Shown here: piece by piece, positions 43,559-52,200 of the stretch | Layout: each line of letters begins with the position of its first letter | How positions within the stretch are numbered: the stretch's first letter is position 1 | Assembly: GCF_014384805.1 (NCBI RefSeq) | Contig: NZ_JACRSS010000001.1 | Coordinates: 62,001-126,000, forward strand | Source: Guopingia tenuis | GTDB lineage: Bacteria > Bacillota > Clostridia > Christensenellales > Christensenellaceae | DNA: 64,000 nucleotides | Direction: 5' to 3' | Position numbers and translations under genes: made by a program | Notes under the pieces: generated by a model | Databases searched by the model: none | What the model was told of the DNA's origin: nothing | Seen by the model: only the letters and a program-made list of their open reading frames with translations

Positions 43559-44815
43559 ATGAAAATATTAGTTGTTGGCGGCGGCGGCCGCGAGCATGCG
43601 CTGATTTGGAAAATCGCCCAGAATCCCCGGGCGGAGAAAATTTACTGCGCGCCGGGAAACGGCGGAATTTCGCAGCTGGCAGAATGCGTGGATATTGCCG
43701 CGACGGACATCGAGGCCATGGTGGCGTTTGCCAAAGAAAAGGCCATCGATTTTGTGGTGGTAGCGCCGGACGACCCGCTGGCCCTGGGCATGGTGGACGC
43801 CATGGAGGCGGCGGGAATCCGCGCCTTTGGGCCGAACAAGGCGGCGGCCATTATCGAGGCCAGCAAAGCCTATTCCAAGGAGCTTATGAAAAAATACCAT
43901 ATTCCCACGGCGGAATATGAGATTTTCTCGGACTATAACGCTGCGAAGGAGTATGTGGAAACCTGCAAAATCCCGGTTGTTCTGAAAGCGGATGGATTGG
44001 CTCTGGGCAAGGGCGTTCTCATCTGCAAGACCCGGGAGGAAGCCCGGGCGGGCCTCAAGACCATCATGGAGGACAAAGCCTTTGGCAGCGCGGGAAACAC
44101 CGTGGTCATCGAAGAGTTCCTGGAAGGCCCGGAGGTATCCGTTTTGACCTTCTGCGATGGAACGACCATTCTCCCCATGGAGAGCGCACAGGATCACAAG
44201 CGGGCGCTGGATAACGACGAGGGGACTAATACCGGCGGCATGGGGACTTTCTGTCCCACGCCCAAATATACGGCGGAAATGCGCAGACGGGTGGAAGAAG
44301 AGATCATTGTTCCCACTATGCATGCCCTTAACAAAGAAGGGCGGAAATTCAAGGGCGTGATTTTCTTTGGCCTGATGCTCACCAAAGATGGTCCCAAGCT
44401 GTTAGAATATAATGCACGGTTCGGCGACCCCGAGGCCCAGAGCGTCCTGTTCCGCATGAAAAACGACCTGCTGACAATTTTGGAGGCAGTCGTGGATGAG
44501 CGATTGAACGAAATTCAGCTGGAATGGGAACCGGGCGCGGCGGTCTGTGTAGTCATGGCATCGGGCGGCTATCCGGGAAGCTATGAGAAGGGCAAGGAGA
44601 TCACCGGGCTCGAACAGGTGGATGAGGATGTTATGGTATTCCATGCGGGAACCAAGCTGGAAGACGGTAAATTCCGGACGGCGGGCGGCCGCGTGTTGGG
44701 TGTGACAGCCCGGGGCCGGGATATGGAAGAGGCCAGGGAAAAGGCATATGCCAATGTGAAAAAAATTCACTTTGACGGCGCTCATTATCGGACGGACATC
44801 GGCATCAAGAAATGA
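43559..44815 (+). CDS. purD: GAR synthetase (PurD)
   Basis: 418 residues, ATP-grasp enzyme joining phosphoribosylamine and glycine. Family marks: KILVVGGGGREHALIWKI at the N-domain, VLKADGLALGKGVLIC in the ATP-grasp, EEFLEGPEVSVLTFCDG, AQDHKRALDNDEGTNTGGMG, EYNARFGDPEAQ with metal ligands, and the C-terminal RTAGGRVLGVTARG. Last gene of the operon; a strong terminator follows. purL, purQ, purB and purK are not in this cluster. Confidence 0.96.
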   Translation: MKILVVGGGGREHALIWKIAQNPRAEKIYCAPGNGGISQLAECVDIAATDIEAMVAFAKEKAIDFVVVAPDDPLALGMVDAMEAAGIRAFGPNKAAAIIEASKAYSKELMKKYHIPTAEYEIFSDYNAAKEYVETCKIPVVLKADGLALGKGVLICKTREEARAGLKTIMEDKAFGSAGNTVVIEEFLEGPEVSVLTFCDGTTILPMESAQDHKRALDNDEGTNTGGMGTFCPTPKYTAEMRRRVEEEIIVPTMHALNKEGRKFKGVIFFGLMLTKDGPKLLEYNARFGDPEAQSVLFRMKNDLLTILEAVVDERLNEIQLEWEPGAAVCVVMASGGYPGSYEKGKEITGLEQVDEDVMVFHAGTKLEDGKFRTAGGRVLGVTARGRDMEEAREKAYANVKKIHFDGAHYRTDIGIKK

Positions 44816-44856
44816 AACAACCGATTGGCAAATAAAAAGCAGTTGTAAAACCGAAG

Positions 44857-44887
44857 AACCCCGGCAAAACTATGTGCCGGGGTTTTG
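44857..44887 (+). terminator. Terminator of the pur operon
   Basis: AACCCCGGCA (44857-44866), 8-nt loop, TGCCGGGGTT (44875-44884), TTG. Confidence 0.9.
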
Positions 44888-44955
44888 TTTGTGTGATTTA
44901 AGAATATGTGCTATACTTTGATCTAATAAAAAAATCTATGAGAGCAAGGATAAAG

Positions 44956-45489
44956 ATGATACATTTTGAACGGATTAGAAATAAAACCCATCCCGCATAT
45001 AGCTGCGCTTTGAAACTGTATCAAAGCAGTTTTCCGGTTCACGAACAGAGGGAAGAATTTTCCCAGGCCAAAATTCTATGCGACAATGCCTATCATTTTG
45101 AACTGATTTATGATGCGGAGGTTTTTATTGGGCTTGTTTTATACTGGGAGACTGCGAATTATATCTATATTGAACATTTATGTATCCTGCCGGAGATGAG
45201 AAACAAACAGTACGGGCAAAAGACTCTTTCTCTTATAAACAAAAAGCAAAAGATCATCATACTTGAGATTGATCCTCCGATCGATGAAATATCCAAAAGA
45301 AGAAAGGCTTTTTATGAGAAATGCGGATTCGTTGAGAATATATATTCCCACATCCACCCTCCATATCATAGAGGAGACGAAGGGCATGCCCTCGTTGTTA
45401 TGAGCAGGCCTATACTAATTTCTCAGGATCAGTATGATGATTTCAACGTATATCTGCGGGATAAAATTATGAAGGATGCATTCGCTTAG
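44956..45489 (+). CDS. GNAT-family N-acetyltransferase
   Basis: 177 residues. A GNAT fold is recognisable: RNKTHPAYSCALKLYQSSFP, FIGLVLYWETANYIYIEHLC (strand 4), ILPEMRNKQYGQKTLSLIN (a reduced acetyl-CoA loop), and RRKAFYEKCGFVEN (helix 4, common to the family). Frames start earlier, but GCAAGGA fits ATG 44956. A TATACT box at 44912-44917 may serve as -10. It stands alone after the pur operon and is AT-rich. The substrate is not known. Confidence 0.8.
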   Translation: MIHFERIRNKTHPAYSCALKLYQSSFPVHEQREEFSQAKILCDNAYHFELIYDAEVFIGLVLYWETANYIYIEHLCILPEMRNKQYGQKTLSLINKKQKIIILEIDPPIDEISKRRKAFYEKCGFVENIYSHIHPPYHRGDEGHALVVMSRPILISQDQYDDFNVYLRDKIMKDAFA

Positions 45490-45683
45490 TTTTCTTTATA
45501 TTTATCAGAGGGCTTGTTTGTTATCTGGCTTGACGTAAAAAGTGTGGGGAAAGTAATTCTATCGCGGATATTCCCTATATAAAACCTTTGCCGATACATT
45601 TGAAAAGTCAATGGAAAGCGAATATTATGATGAACTTACATATTTAAAATCAGTATACTGCTGTAAAAATAAAAGTAAATTTA

Positions 45684-45715
45684 AAAAAAAGAGAGGGAAT
45701 TTCCCTCTCTTTTTA
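45684..45715. terminator. Bidirectional terminator
   Basis: Stem AAGAGAGGGAA/TTCCCTCTCTT with A and T runs on both sides, between the acetyltransferase side and the 3' end of the minus-strand lysine operon. The 200 nt before it hold no supported gene. Confidence 0.9.
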
Positions 45716-45725
45716 ACTTTGCATT

Positions 45726-46943
45726 TTAACGCACATGCAGATGGAAAGAATCCGCAATTCCCTGCACGGCCCTGTCGCCGTCAGCGGCATATACGCAGAA
45801 AGTGATTTTTGTGGCTGAAGTGGTGACAAACATAATGTTGATCTTGTTTTCCGCCAATACGGAGAAGAGCTGTGCCGCAACACCATGATGGGTCTGCATG
45901 CCAACACCCTCCACGATAATCTTTGTCAAGTCATCGATGGTCTGGAAATCGATCTTTTCCTCCAGGGAACCGAGAGTTTCCTGCGCTTTGGAAATATCCG
46001 CGCTATCCAGGGAAAAGGAGAGATCCACCTTTCCTTCCTGAGGCGCAGACTGCGTGATAATATCCACGTTGATGCCCTGTTCGGCAATGCGGGAAAATAC
46101 CTTGGCGATCAATGCGATATCATGGGGAATAGATCGCAGCGTGATGACAGCTTCCTGGGGAATGACGGTGACATCCGTCATGGTCCGATGCTCATGGATG
46201 ATATCCTGCATGGAATAGAGACCCGGCTCCCGTCCGGCGATGAAACCCGCTGCCCGGACAGCGCCTATGGCAAAAACCTGCCGGCTTTCCGCGTGATGGG
46301 AAACCGTCACAACCTCATCATTCGTAATGAACATGACATCGTGTTCGCCAACGATGCGGCCGCCGCGGATGGCATGAATGCCGATCTCATGATCCGTCCG
46401 TTTGGCATCCCGGCCATGGCGGCCATAGGTGTAATCCAACTGGTTCCCCAGAGAATCGTTGATGGCGTCCGCAAGGGCCAGTGCCGTTCCGCTGGGGGCG
46501 TCTACTTTCAGATTGTGGTGTTTTTCAATAATTTCGATATCTGCCTTTTTGCCGAAAAACCGGGCGGCCTGCTGACAGAGATCCATCTGCAGATTGACGC
46601 CCAGGGACATGTTGGCCGAAAAGAACACGGCGACGTGTTCCGCGCAGGCGGCAATCGATGCCTTGTCTTCAGGCGTATAGCCGGTTGTCGCAATCACGAT
46701 GGGCGTGCCCGTCTCTTTTGCATAGGCGAAATTTTCCGCCAAAGCGGCAGGACGGGAAAAATCGATAATAACATCCGCCTCCTGGGGACATTCACGGATC
46801 TTTTGATAGACCGGGAAAGGATTGGCGCGTTCCGTGAATAAATCAACTCCCGCAACGACCTGGGCATCTTCCGTCTCTGCCACAACCCCGGCAACTGCCT
46901 GCCCCATCTTTCCATTGGCACCGCAAATAATCACTCGTAACAT
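45726..46943 (-). CDS. dapB: Dihydrodipicolinate reductase fused to tandem ACT domains
   Basis: 405 residues, against ~250-270 for ordinary DapB. Residues 1-250 are a complete reductase: NAD(P)-binding VIICGANGKMGQAV, ATTGYTPED, and the catalytic EKHHNLKVDAPSGTALA, with GEHDVMFITNDEVVTVSHHA before the end of the domain. Residues about 257-405 are two ACT domains of the aspartokinase kind: AVITLRSIPHDIALIAKVFS, EQGINVDIITQS, then IIVEGVGMQTHHGVAAQLFS and ENKINIMFVTTSATKITFCV. In aspartokinase such pairs bind lysine or threonine, so feedback control of this step is likely. It makes tetrahydrodipicolinate for lysine and peptidoglycan. Last gene of asd-dapA-dapB, 12 nt after dapA. Confidence 0.93.
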   Translation of the reverse strand: MLRVIICGANGKMGQAVAGVVAETEDAQVVAGVDLFTERANPFPVYQKIRECPQEADVIIDFSRPAALAENFAYAKETGTPIVIATTGYTPEDKASIAACAEHVAVFFSANMSLGVNLQMDLCQQAARFFGKKADIEIIEKHHNLKVDAPSGTALALADAINDSLGNQLDYTYGRHGRDAKRTDHEIGIHAIRGGRIVGEHDVMFITNDEVVTVSHHAESRQVFAIGAVRAAGFIAGREPGLYSMQDIIHEHRTMTDVTVIPQEAVITLRSIPHDIALIAKVFSRIAEQGINVDIITQSAPQEGKVDLSFSLDSADISKAQETLGSLEEKIDFQTIDDLTKIIVEGVGMQTHHGVAAQLFSVLAENKINIMFVTTSATKITFCVYAADGDRAVQGIADSFHLHVR

Positions 46944-46955
46944 AGGAAAGCCTCC

Positions 46956-47837
46956 CTAGAGCAAGCCAAAGGCTTTGAGCGTCTCTGCCAGCTTGGCTTT
47001 GGCCTCTTCTTTCATCTCCGAAAGGGGAAGGCGCAGCGGCCCGGCCTGGAAGCCCATGAGATTGAGCGCTGTTTTTACCGGGATGGGGTTCACATCCGTG
47101 AACATGGCATTTCCCAAGGGATTATATTGAAGCTGCATCTGGCATGCTTTCTTTACATCACCCTGCAAATATGCCATGGCCATTTCATGCACCGGCCCGG
47201 GAGCGATGTTGGAGAGAACCGAAATGACGCCCCGACCGCCCAGCGACATGAGGGGAACCACCTGATCGTCGTTGCCGGAATAGAGATCCATCTTGCCCTC
47301 CACCAACCGGGCCATCTCCGCAATCTGGGAAATGTTGCCGCTGGCCTCCTTGATGGCGACAATGTTCTTATGTTCCGCCAGCCGGGCCAGAGTGGCCGGC
47401 GTGATGTTGACGCCCGTCCGGGAGGGGACATTATAGAGAATCATGGGGATATCTACGGCGTCGGCAATGGCGAAATAATGCTGCACCAGACCATCCTGGG
47501 AGCACTTGTTATAGTAAGGAGTGACAACAAGGATAGCATCCACACCCGCCTCCTTGGCGAACCGGGATTCCTCAATGGCCGCAGCCGTGTTGTTCCCGCC
47601 GGTTCCGGCGATGACCGGGACGCGGCCGGCGACATGCTCCAAAGTGGTTTCGATGACCAAATGCTTTTCTTCTTTTGTCATGGTGGCGGGCTCACCCGTC
47701 GTGCCGTTGACGAGGATCGCGTCCGTCCCATTCTCAATCTGATAGTCCAACAGTTTCTTTAATGCTTCCACATTGACGGAATGTTCGTCCTGGAAGGGGG
47801 TAACGAGAGCGACGCAGGCTCCTTCAAAAATATGCAT
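46956..47837 (-). CDS. dapA: 4-hydroxy-tetrahydrodipicolinate synthase
   Basis: 293 residues. Condenses pyruvate and aspartate semialdehyde, first step of the lysine branch. Family marks: GACVALVTPFQDEHSVNVEA, LVNGTTGEPATMTKEE, ILVVTPYYNKCSQDGL with the tyrosine of the catalytic triad, LYNVPSRTGVNITP and VAIKEASGN with the Schiff-base lysine. AAAAGGAGATC precedes ATG 47837. It lies between asd and dapB on one minus-strand message. Confidence 0.96.
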   Translation of the reverse strand: MHIFEGACVALVTPFQDEHSVNVEALKKLLDYQIENGTDAILVNGTTGEPATMTKEEKHLVIETTLEHVAGRVPVIAGTGGNNTAAAIEESRFAKEAGVDAILVVTPYYNKCSQDGLVQHYFAIADAVDIPMILYNVPSRTGVNITPATLARLAEHKNIVAIKEASGNISQIAEMARLVEGKMDLYSGNDDQVVPLMSLGGRGVISVLSNIAPGPVHEMAMAYLQGDVKKACQMQLQYNPLGNAMFTDVNPIPVKTALNLMGFQAGPLRLPLSEMKEEAKAKLAETLKAFGLL

Positions 47838-47904
47838 GATAGATCTCCTTTTATTGCGATATTCCCGGCCCTAAAGGCAGGGCGGGAAACTTAAACTGCA
47901 TTTG

Positions 47905-48906
47905 CTACTGATTCTGGCGGCGGATCCATTCCTCCGCAATCTGCACGGCATTGGTAGCGGCGCCCTTGCGGATGTTGTCTGCAACGACCCAGATATTCAG
48001 GCCGGATTCCACGGTATCGTCCCGGCGGATGCGCCCGACATAAACGGGATCGGTGTCCGCAGCGGTGACCGCCATGGGATAGACGTTGTTCTGCGGATCA
48101 TCCTGAACGACGATGCCTGGGGCCTTGGCCAGGGCTGCCTTCAGCTCAGCCAGATCATATGGCTTTTCAAATTCCAGGTTAATGCTTTCGCTATGGCCAT
48201 AATAGACCGGAACACGGACGGTAGTCGCCGTCACTTTGATGGAGGGGTCATGGAGAATTTTATGCGTCTCATTGACCATCTTCATTTCCTCTTTGGTATA
48301 GCCGTTATCCAGGAACACATCGATATGGGGCAGGCAGTTGCCAAAGATAGGGTGGGGGAATTTTTTAGGGGCCTCGCCCTTGATTCCGTTTTCCAGATCC
48401 TGATATCCGCCGAGCCCCGCGCCGGAAACCGCCTGATAGGTGGAATAGATGACGCGCTTGATCTTATAGAGGTCGTGCAGCGGCTTGAGGGCCACCATGG
48501 CCTGGATGGTGGAGCAATTGGGGTTGGCAATGATGCCCTTGTTCCAATCGATATCCTCCGGGTTTACTTCGGGAACGACCAACGGAACGGTTTCGTCCAT
48601 GCGCCATGCGCTGGAATTATCGATGACAACAGCTCCCGCCTTTGCCGCCACTGGAGCAAATTTCAAGCTGGTGTCGCCGCCTGCGCTGAACAGGGCAATG
48701 TCAATGTCTTTTCCATCAAAGCAGGTTTCCGTCAATTCCTCCACGACATAATCCCTGCCAAAAAATGCAACCTTTTTTCCGGCGCTCCGCTTGGAGGCGA
48801 AGAGATAATAGTTTTCCACGGGCAGCTTGCGCTCCTCCAAAACCTGAAGGAACTTGCGCCCTACCATGCCGGTTGCACCAACGATTGCAATGTTATACTT
48901 TTTCAT
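47905..48906 (-). CDS. asd: Aspartate-semialdehyde dehydrogenase
   Basis: 333 residues. NADP-dependent reduction of aspartyl phosphate. Seen are MKKYNIAIVGATGMVGRKF, LFASKRSAGKKV, the substrate loop NSSAWRMDETVPLVVPEVN, the catalytic Cys in ANPNCSTIQAMVAL, the AVSGAGLGGYQDLE region and VRVPVYYGHSESIN. The frame continues upstream, but ATG 48906 with GGAGGA is the family start; upstream is a riboswitch, not coding. First gene of the lysine operon. Confidence 0.96.
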   Translation of the reverse strand: MKKYNIAIVGATGMVGRKFLQVLEERKLPVENYYLFASKRSAGKKVAFFGRDYVVEELTETCFDGKDIDIALFSAGGDTSLKFAPVAAKAGAVVIDNSSAWRMDETVPLVVPEVNPEDIDWNKGIIANPNCSTIQAMVALKPLHDLYKIKRVIYSTYQAVSGAGLGGYQDLENGIKGEAPKKFPHPIFGNCLPHIDVFLDNGYTKEEMKMVNETHKILHDPSIKVTATTVRVPVYYGHSESINLEFEKPYDLAELKAALAKAPGIVVQDDPQNNVYPMAVTAADTDPVYVGRIRRDDTVESGLNIWVVADNIRKGAATNAVQIAEEWIRRQNQ

Positions 48907-48948
48907 TACTTCCTCCGCAATTCTTAATAAAATCTTTGTATAAACCAG

Positions 48949-48982
48949 AAAACAGCGTCCCGTCAAAGGGTGCGCTGTTTTT
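48949..48982 (-). terminator. Terminator of the lysine riboswitch
   Basis: On the minus strand AAAACAGCG and CGCTGTTTT (48982-48949) enclose a CCC/GGG-containing loop and are followed by TTTTCTGGTTT. It is the expression platform between the aptamer and asd. Confidence 0.85.
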
Positions 48983-49020
48983 TTCCGAAGAAGCCCACCC
49001 TGACTCGGCAAGGCGGCGGG

Positions 49021-49210
49021 GGAACCAGCAGCACTCCGCCTATCATCCCCATGACAGGCGACAGTTATACGGTTATTCACCGTATACCCAAGCGGCGGTT
49101 CTTTCGGCAGGAACTCCGCTTTCGGCGCGTTTCCCCTTTCTGGCAAAGCTCTCTGGCGGCCGCCGCCTAACCTTGCCATACTCCTGAAAATGCGCTCCTC
49201 TGACTTTTCT
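49021..49210 (-). promoter_or_regulatory. Lysine riboswitch (L box)
   Basis: The minus-strand leader of asd carries the conserved lysine aptamer blocks in order: AGAGGAGCG (49201-49193), AGTATGG, GGGGAAACGCGCCGAAAG (49136-49119), CTTGGG, ACTGTCGCC (near 49065-49057) and GGAGTGCT (49036-49029), with complementary arms between them (CGGTTATAC-type hairpin near 49090-49065). Bound lysine would favour the terminator at 48949-48982 and reduce asd-dapA-dapB expression. Confidence 0.9.
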
Positions 49211-49227
49211 ATATAAACTTTTGTCTC

Positions 49228-49256
49228 ATTATAGCATTGCAAAAATAGACTGTCAA
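49228..49256 (-). promoter_or_regulatory. Consensus promoter of the lysine operon
   Basis: On the minus strand TTGACA (49256-49251), exactly 17 bp, TATAAT (49233-49228): a perfect sigma-A promoter, so control probably rests on the riboswitch rather than on initiation. Confidence 0.95.
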
Positions 49257-49386
49257 TGTGCGAAAGGGAATTTACAGGGTTTTTCTGAAATTCTCCCTGC
49301 CCGGCGGAGGAGGGGAGAGCTTGAAAAACTTCCCTGTATAGTATATATTATTTAAATAAGAAAGAAAGGCAGCGAAAGGAATACCA

Positions 49387-50541
49387 ATGAAAATTAGAAG
49401 CCAGGTATTGGCAATGGAGGACGAGCTGCGGCGGGTGCGCCGCGATTTACATAAAATTCCGGAACCGGCGTGGACGGAAAAGAAGACCAGCGCCTATATT
49501 TATTCGTATTTGAAGGAGCTTTCGCCGGATCAGCTGGAAATTCTCTGCGGAACGGGAGTGCGCGCCGTGTTTATGGCCCAGCATCCCCAAAAGACAGTAG
49601 CTTTTCGCGCGGATATCGACGCTCTTCCGGTGAACGAATGCAACGAGGGGATCGATTATCTCTCCACGCATCCCGGAGCGATGCATGCCTGCGGCCATGA
49701 CGGGCACATGAGCACCATGCTTTGCCTGGCCAAGCTGGTTTGTGAAAACCGGGAAAGCCTGCAATATAATGTAGTATTTTTATTTCAGCCCGCTGAGGAG
49801 GCCGACGGCGGCGCCCGGCCGCTCATGGAGGCGGGGGCGCTGACCCATCCGGATGTGGATGAAATCTATGGCCAGCATCTCTGGCCGTATCTCCCGGCCG
49901 GAAAGATTGGAATCAAAGCCGGTCCGCTTATGTCCAATATGTGCGATGTGAATATCCGCATCACGGGCAGGGGTGCTCACGGCGCCCGGCCGCAGAATGG
50001 TGTGGATGCGCTGGTGGCAGCAGCCAGCTTTCTGAGCCAGGCGCAGACGATTGTTTCGCGCAATATGGATCCGGTGGAAACGGCTGTGGTCACTTTTGGA
50101 AAAATTTCCGGCGGTGAAGCCCGTAACGTGATTTGCGGAAGCGTAGAAATCGAAGGGACTGTGCGCACCTTTGACCAGAAGAGGGCGGAATATATCATGG
50201 AGCGATTGAAAGAGATGCTCCGCGGGCTGGAGGTCTCCATGGGTGTAAAAACCGAAATTGAGGTGGAAATTGCCTATCCGCCGGTGGTGAACCCCAAAGA
50301 GCTGGTGGAACGGGCGGTGGAAAAGATTGGCCGGGGAGATGAAACCCTTGTGCCGGCGGAAGAAGTGATGATCGCGGAGGATTTTGCCTGCTATCAGGAA
50401 AAGATCCCCGGCCTGTTCGTGTTTTTGGGCATTCAGGATGCGGAGCATGGGGAATCGCTGCATTCCAGCCGCTTTAATTTTGACGAAAAAAACCTGCTTG
50501 TGGGCCTGGAGTTTATGGCAAGGATGATTGATCTGCCATGA
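49387..50541 (+). CDS. M20-family amidohydrolase
   Basis: 384 residues of the peptidase M20D / aminoacylase family (N-acyl-amino-acid hydrolases, N-acetyldiaminopimelate deacetylase relatives). Metal-site motifs: RRDLHKIPEPAWTE, AFRADIDALPV, MHACGHDGHMSTML, FLFQPAEEADGGARPL, the dimerisation domain ITGRGAHGARPQNGVDALV and EDFACYQEKIPG. It may release amino acids from N-acyl forms. It stands divergent to the lysine operon, so a part in diaminopimelate metabolism is possible, though the family has many substrates. Stop overlaps the next ATG. Confidence 0.9.
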   Translation: MKIRSQVLAMEDELRRVRRDLHKIPEPAWTEKKTSAYIYSYLKELSPDQLEILCGTGVRAVFMAQHPQKTVAFRADIDALPVNECNEGIDYLSTHPGAMHACGHDGHMSTMLCLAKLVCENRESLQYNVVFLFQPAEEADGGARPLMEAGALTHPDVDEIYGQHLWPYLPAGKIGIKAGPLMSNMCDVNIRITGRGAHGARPQNGVDALVAAASFLSQAQTIVSRNMDPVETAVVTFGKISGGEARNVICGSVEIEGTVRTFDQKRAEYIMERLKEMLRGLEVSMGVKTEIEVEIAYPPVVNPKELVERAVEKIGRGDETLVPAEEVMIAEDFACYQEKIPGLFVFLGIQDAEHGESLHSSRFNFDEKNLLVGLEFMARMIDLP

Positions 50542-51287
50542 ATGGGGGTATCTATGAAAAACTGGCGGAGTTTTATGACGAACTGATGGGCGATGTGGAT
50601 TACGACGCCTGGGCGGAATATATCCATGGCCTCCTGCAAAAGGCAAAGATCCCCGTCAAGAAGGTATTTGAGACGGCCTGCGGGACGGGAATGCTTTCCA
50701 TACGCCTGCGGAAGATGGGCTATGATGTGGCAGCGTCGGATATCTCCGGCGAAATGCTGGCAGAGGCGGAAGAAAATGCCCGCCGGGCGGGGGTCAAGCT
50801 GCCTTTTGCCCAGATGGATATGCGGCGGCTGCAAATTCCCCGGCAGGATGCGGTTGTCTGCGCCTGCGATGGGGTAAATTATCTGCTGGAGCGCCGGGAG
50901 GTGCTGGCCTTTTTTTCGGGAGCCTGTGCGGCCCTGCGGGAAGGCGGGTTGCTGCTTTTTGATGTGAGCAGCGCCTATAAGTTGGAGCATATTCTGGGAA
51001 ACGAGCTGTTCTATGACGATGGAGAAACTCTCACCTGTTTCTGGCAGAACCGCTGGGATGCGGCAAAGCGCCGGGTTTCTATGGAGCTTACCTTCTTTTC
51101 CCGGCAGGAGAAGGGGGATTTATATGCCCGCAGCGATGAGGAGCAGGTGCAGGCGGCGTATACGGCAGAAGAGCTGAAAAAGATGCTGGCGGAGGCGGGA
51201 TTTTCCCGGGTGGAGGTCTATGCCTTTGGAACCCGAAACCAGCCTTCGGCGGAAACCGAGCGGCTGCAGTTTGCGGCAGTAAAATAA
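50538..51287 (+). CDS. Class I SAM-dependent methyltransferase
   Basis: 249 residues. Rossmann-type methyltransferase: YEKLAEFYDELMGDVDYDAW is the usual N-terminus of this small-molecule-type family, motif I is VFETACGTGMLSIRLRKMG, then ASDISGEMLAEAEENAR with the acidic residue binding the ribose of SAM, and VVCACDGVNYLLERRE. It overlaps the M20 gene by 4 nt and is followed by hslO after 21 nt. Substrate unknown. Confidence 0.9.
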   Translation: MNGGIYEKLAEFYDELMGDVDYDAWAEYIHGLLQKAKIPVKKVFETACGTGMLSIRLRKMGYDVAASDISGEMLAEAEENARRAGVKLPFAQMDMRRLQIPRQDAVVCACDGVNYLLERREVLAFFSGACAALREGGLLLFDVSSAYKLEHILGNELFYDDGETLTCFWQNRWDAAKRRVSMELTFFSRQEKGDLYARSDEEQVQAAYTAEELKKMLAEAGFSRVEVYAFGTRNQPSAETERLQFAAVK

Positions 51288-51308
51288 TGAGAAAGCAGGA
51301 AACGGCAG

Positions 51309-52187
51309 ATGAAGGATCAACTGACGAGATTGATAATCAACAATGAAGTGCGGGTGATGGCCTCGGATACGACGCACTTGGTGGAAGAGGCGAAGGCGAT
51401 TCACAAAACCTTTCCCGTGGCGACGGCGGTTTTGGGGCGCACGCTGACGGCGGCTGTGATGATGGGAAGCGAGCTGAAGCATCCGTCCCATTCTCTGACC
51501 ATCAACATCAATGGCGGCGGCCCGGCGGGCACCGTATTGGCCACGGCCAAGGGCGACTGCACGGTTCGTGGCTGTATGGGAAATCCCCAGGTAAACCTCC
51601 CCGCCCGCAGCGACGGCAAGCTGGACGTGGGCGGCGCCGTCGGGAAAGACGGCTTTTTGACGGTCATCCGGGATGTGGGCCTGAAGGATGCCTATGTGGG
51701 AAAGACAGAACTGCGCTCGGGTGAGATCGCGGAGGACCTGGCCTATTATTTTTTGCAGTCCGAGCAGCAGCCCAGCATCGTGTATCTGAGTGTCTGGGTG
51801 GATATCGACACCAGCGTGCTCCGGGCGGGCGGACTGATTATAAGCCCCATGCCGGGCGCCAGCGAGGAAACGCTTTCGGATATTGAAAGCCGTCTGTTTG
51901 ATATTCAGAACTATGCTATGCTGCTTCTGAGCAAATCCCCGGCAGAGGCGGTCAAGACGATTTTTGCGGGGATGGATGTGAAGGAGCTGGATACCCGGGA
52001 GCCGCGCTACCACTGCGACTGCTCGAGGGAAAAGCTGGAGCAGGTTATCATCTCCCTGGGGCGGGAGGAAATTACAGATATGATCGAAAAGGACGGACAG
52101 GCGGAAATCGTGTGCCGGTTCTGTAACAAGAAATATCTGTTTGACGCGGAGGCGCTGCGCCGTCTGCTCCAGGAAGCCACACACTGA
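51309..52187 (+). CDS. hslO: Redox-regulated chaperone Hsp33
   Basis: 292 residues. Holding chaperone activated by oxidation and heat. N-terminal domain: DQLTRLIINNEVRVMASDTT, the GRTLTAAVMMGSELK helix and GNPQVNLP; linker; C-terminal zinc site YHCDCSREKL ... VCRFCNKKYLF, i.e. CxC and CxxC, all four cysteines present, so redox switching should work. An oxidative-stress protein in a likely anaerobe. Preceded by the methyltransferase and followed after 13 nt by the TPR gene. Confidence 0.95.
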   Translation: MKDQLTRLIINNEVRVMASDTTHLVEEAKAIHKTFPVATAVLGRTLTAAVMMGSELKHPSHSLTININGGGPAGTVLATAKGDCTVRGCMGNPQVNLPARSDGKLDVGGAVGKDGFLTVIRDVGLKDAYVGKTELRSGEIAEDLAYYFLQSEQQPSIVYLSVWVDIDTSVLRAGGLIISPMPGASEETLSDIESRLFDIQNYAMLLLSKSPAEAVKTIFAGMDVKELDTREPRYHCDCSREKLEQVIISLGREEITDMIEKDGQAEIVCRFCNKKYLFDAEALRRLLQEATH

Positions 52188-52200
52188 TAAAAGGAAACGA

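Noticed and set aside
48907..49242. N-terminal extension of asd into the upstream region
   Set aside because: That region is the lysine riboswitch with its terminator and promoter; family members start at ATG 48906.
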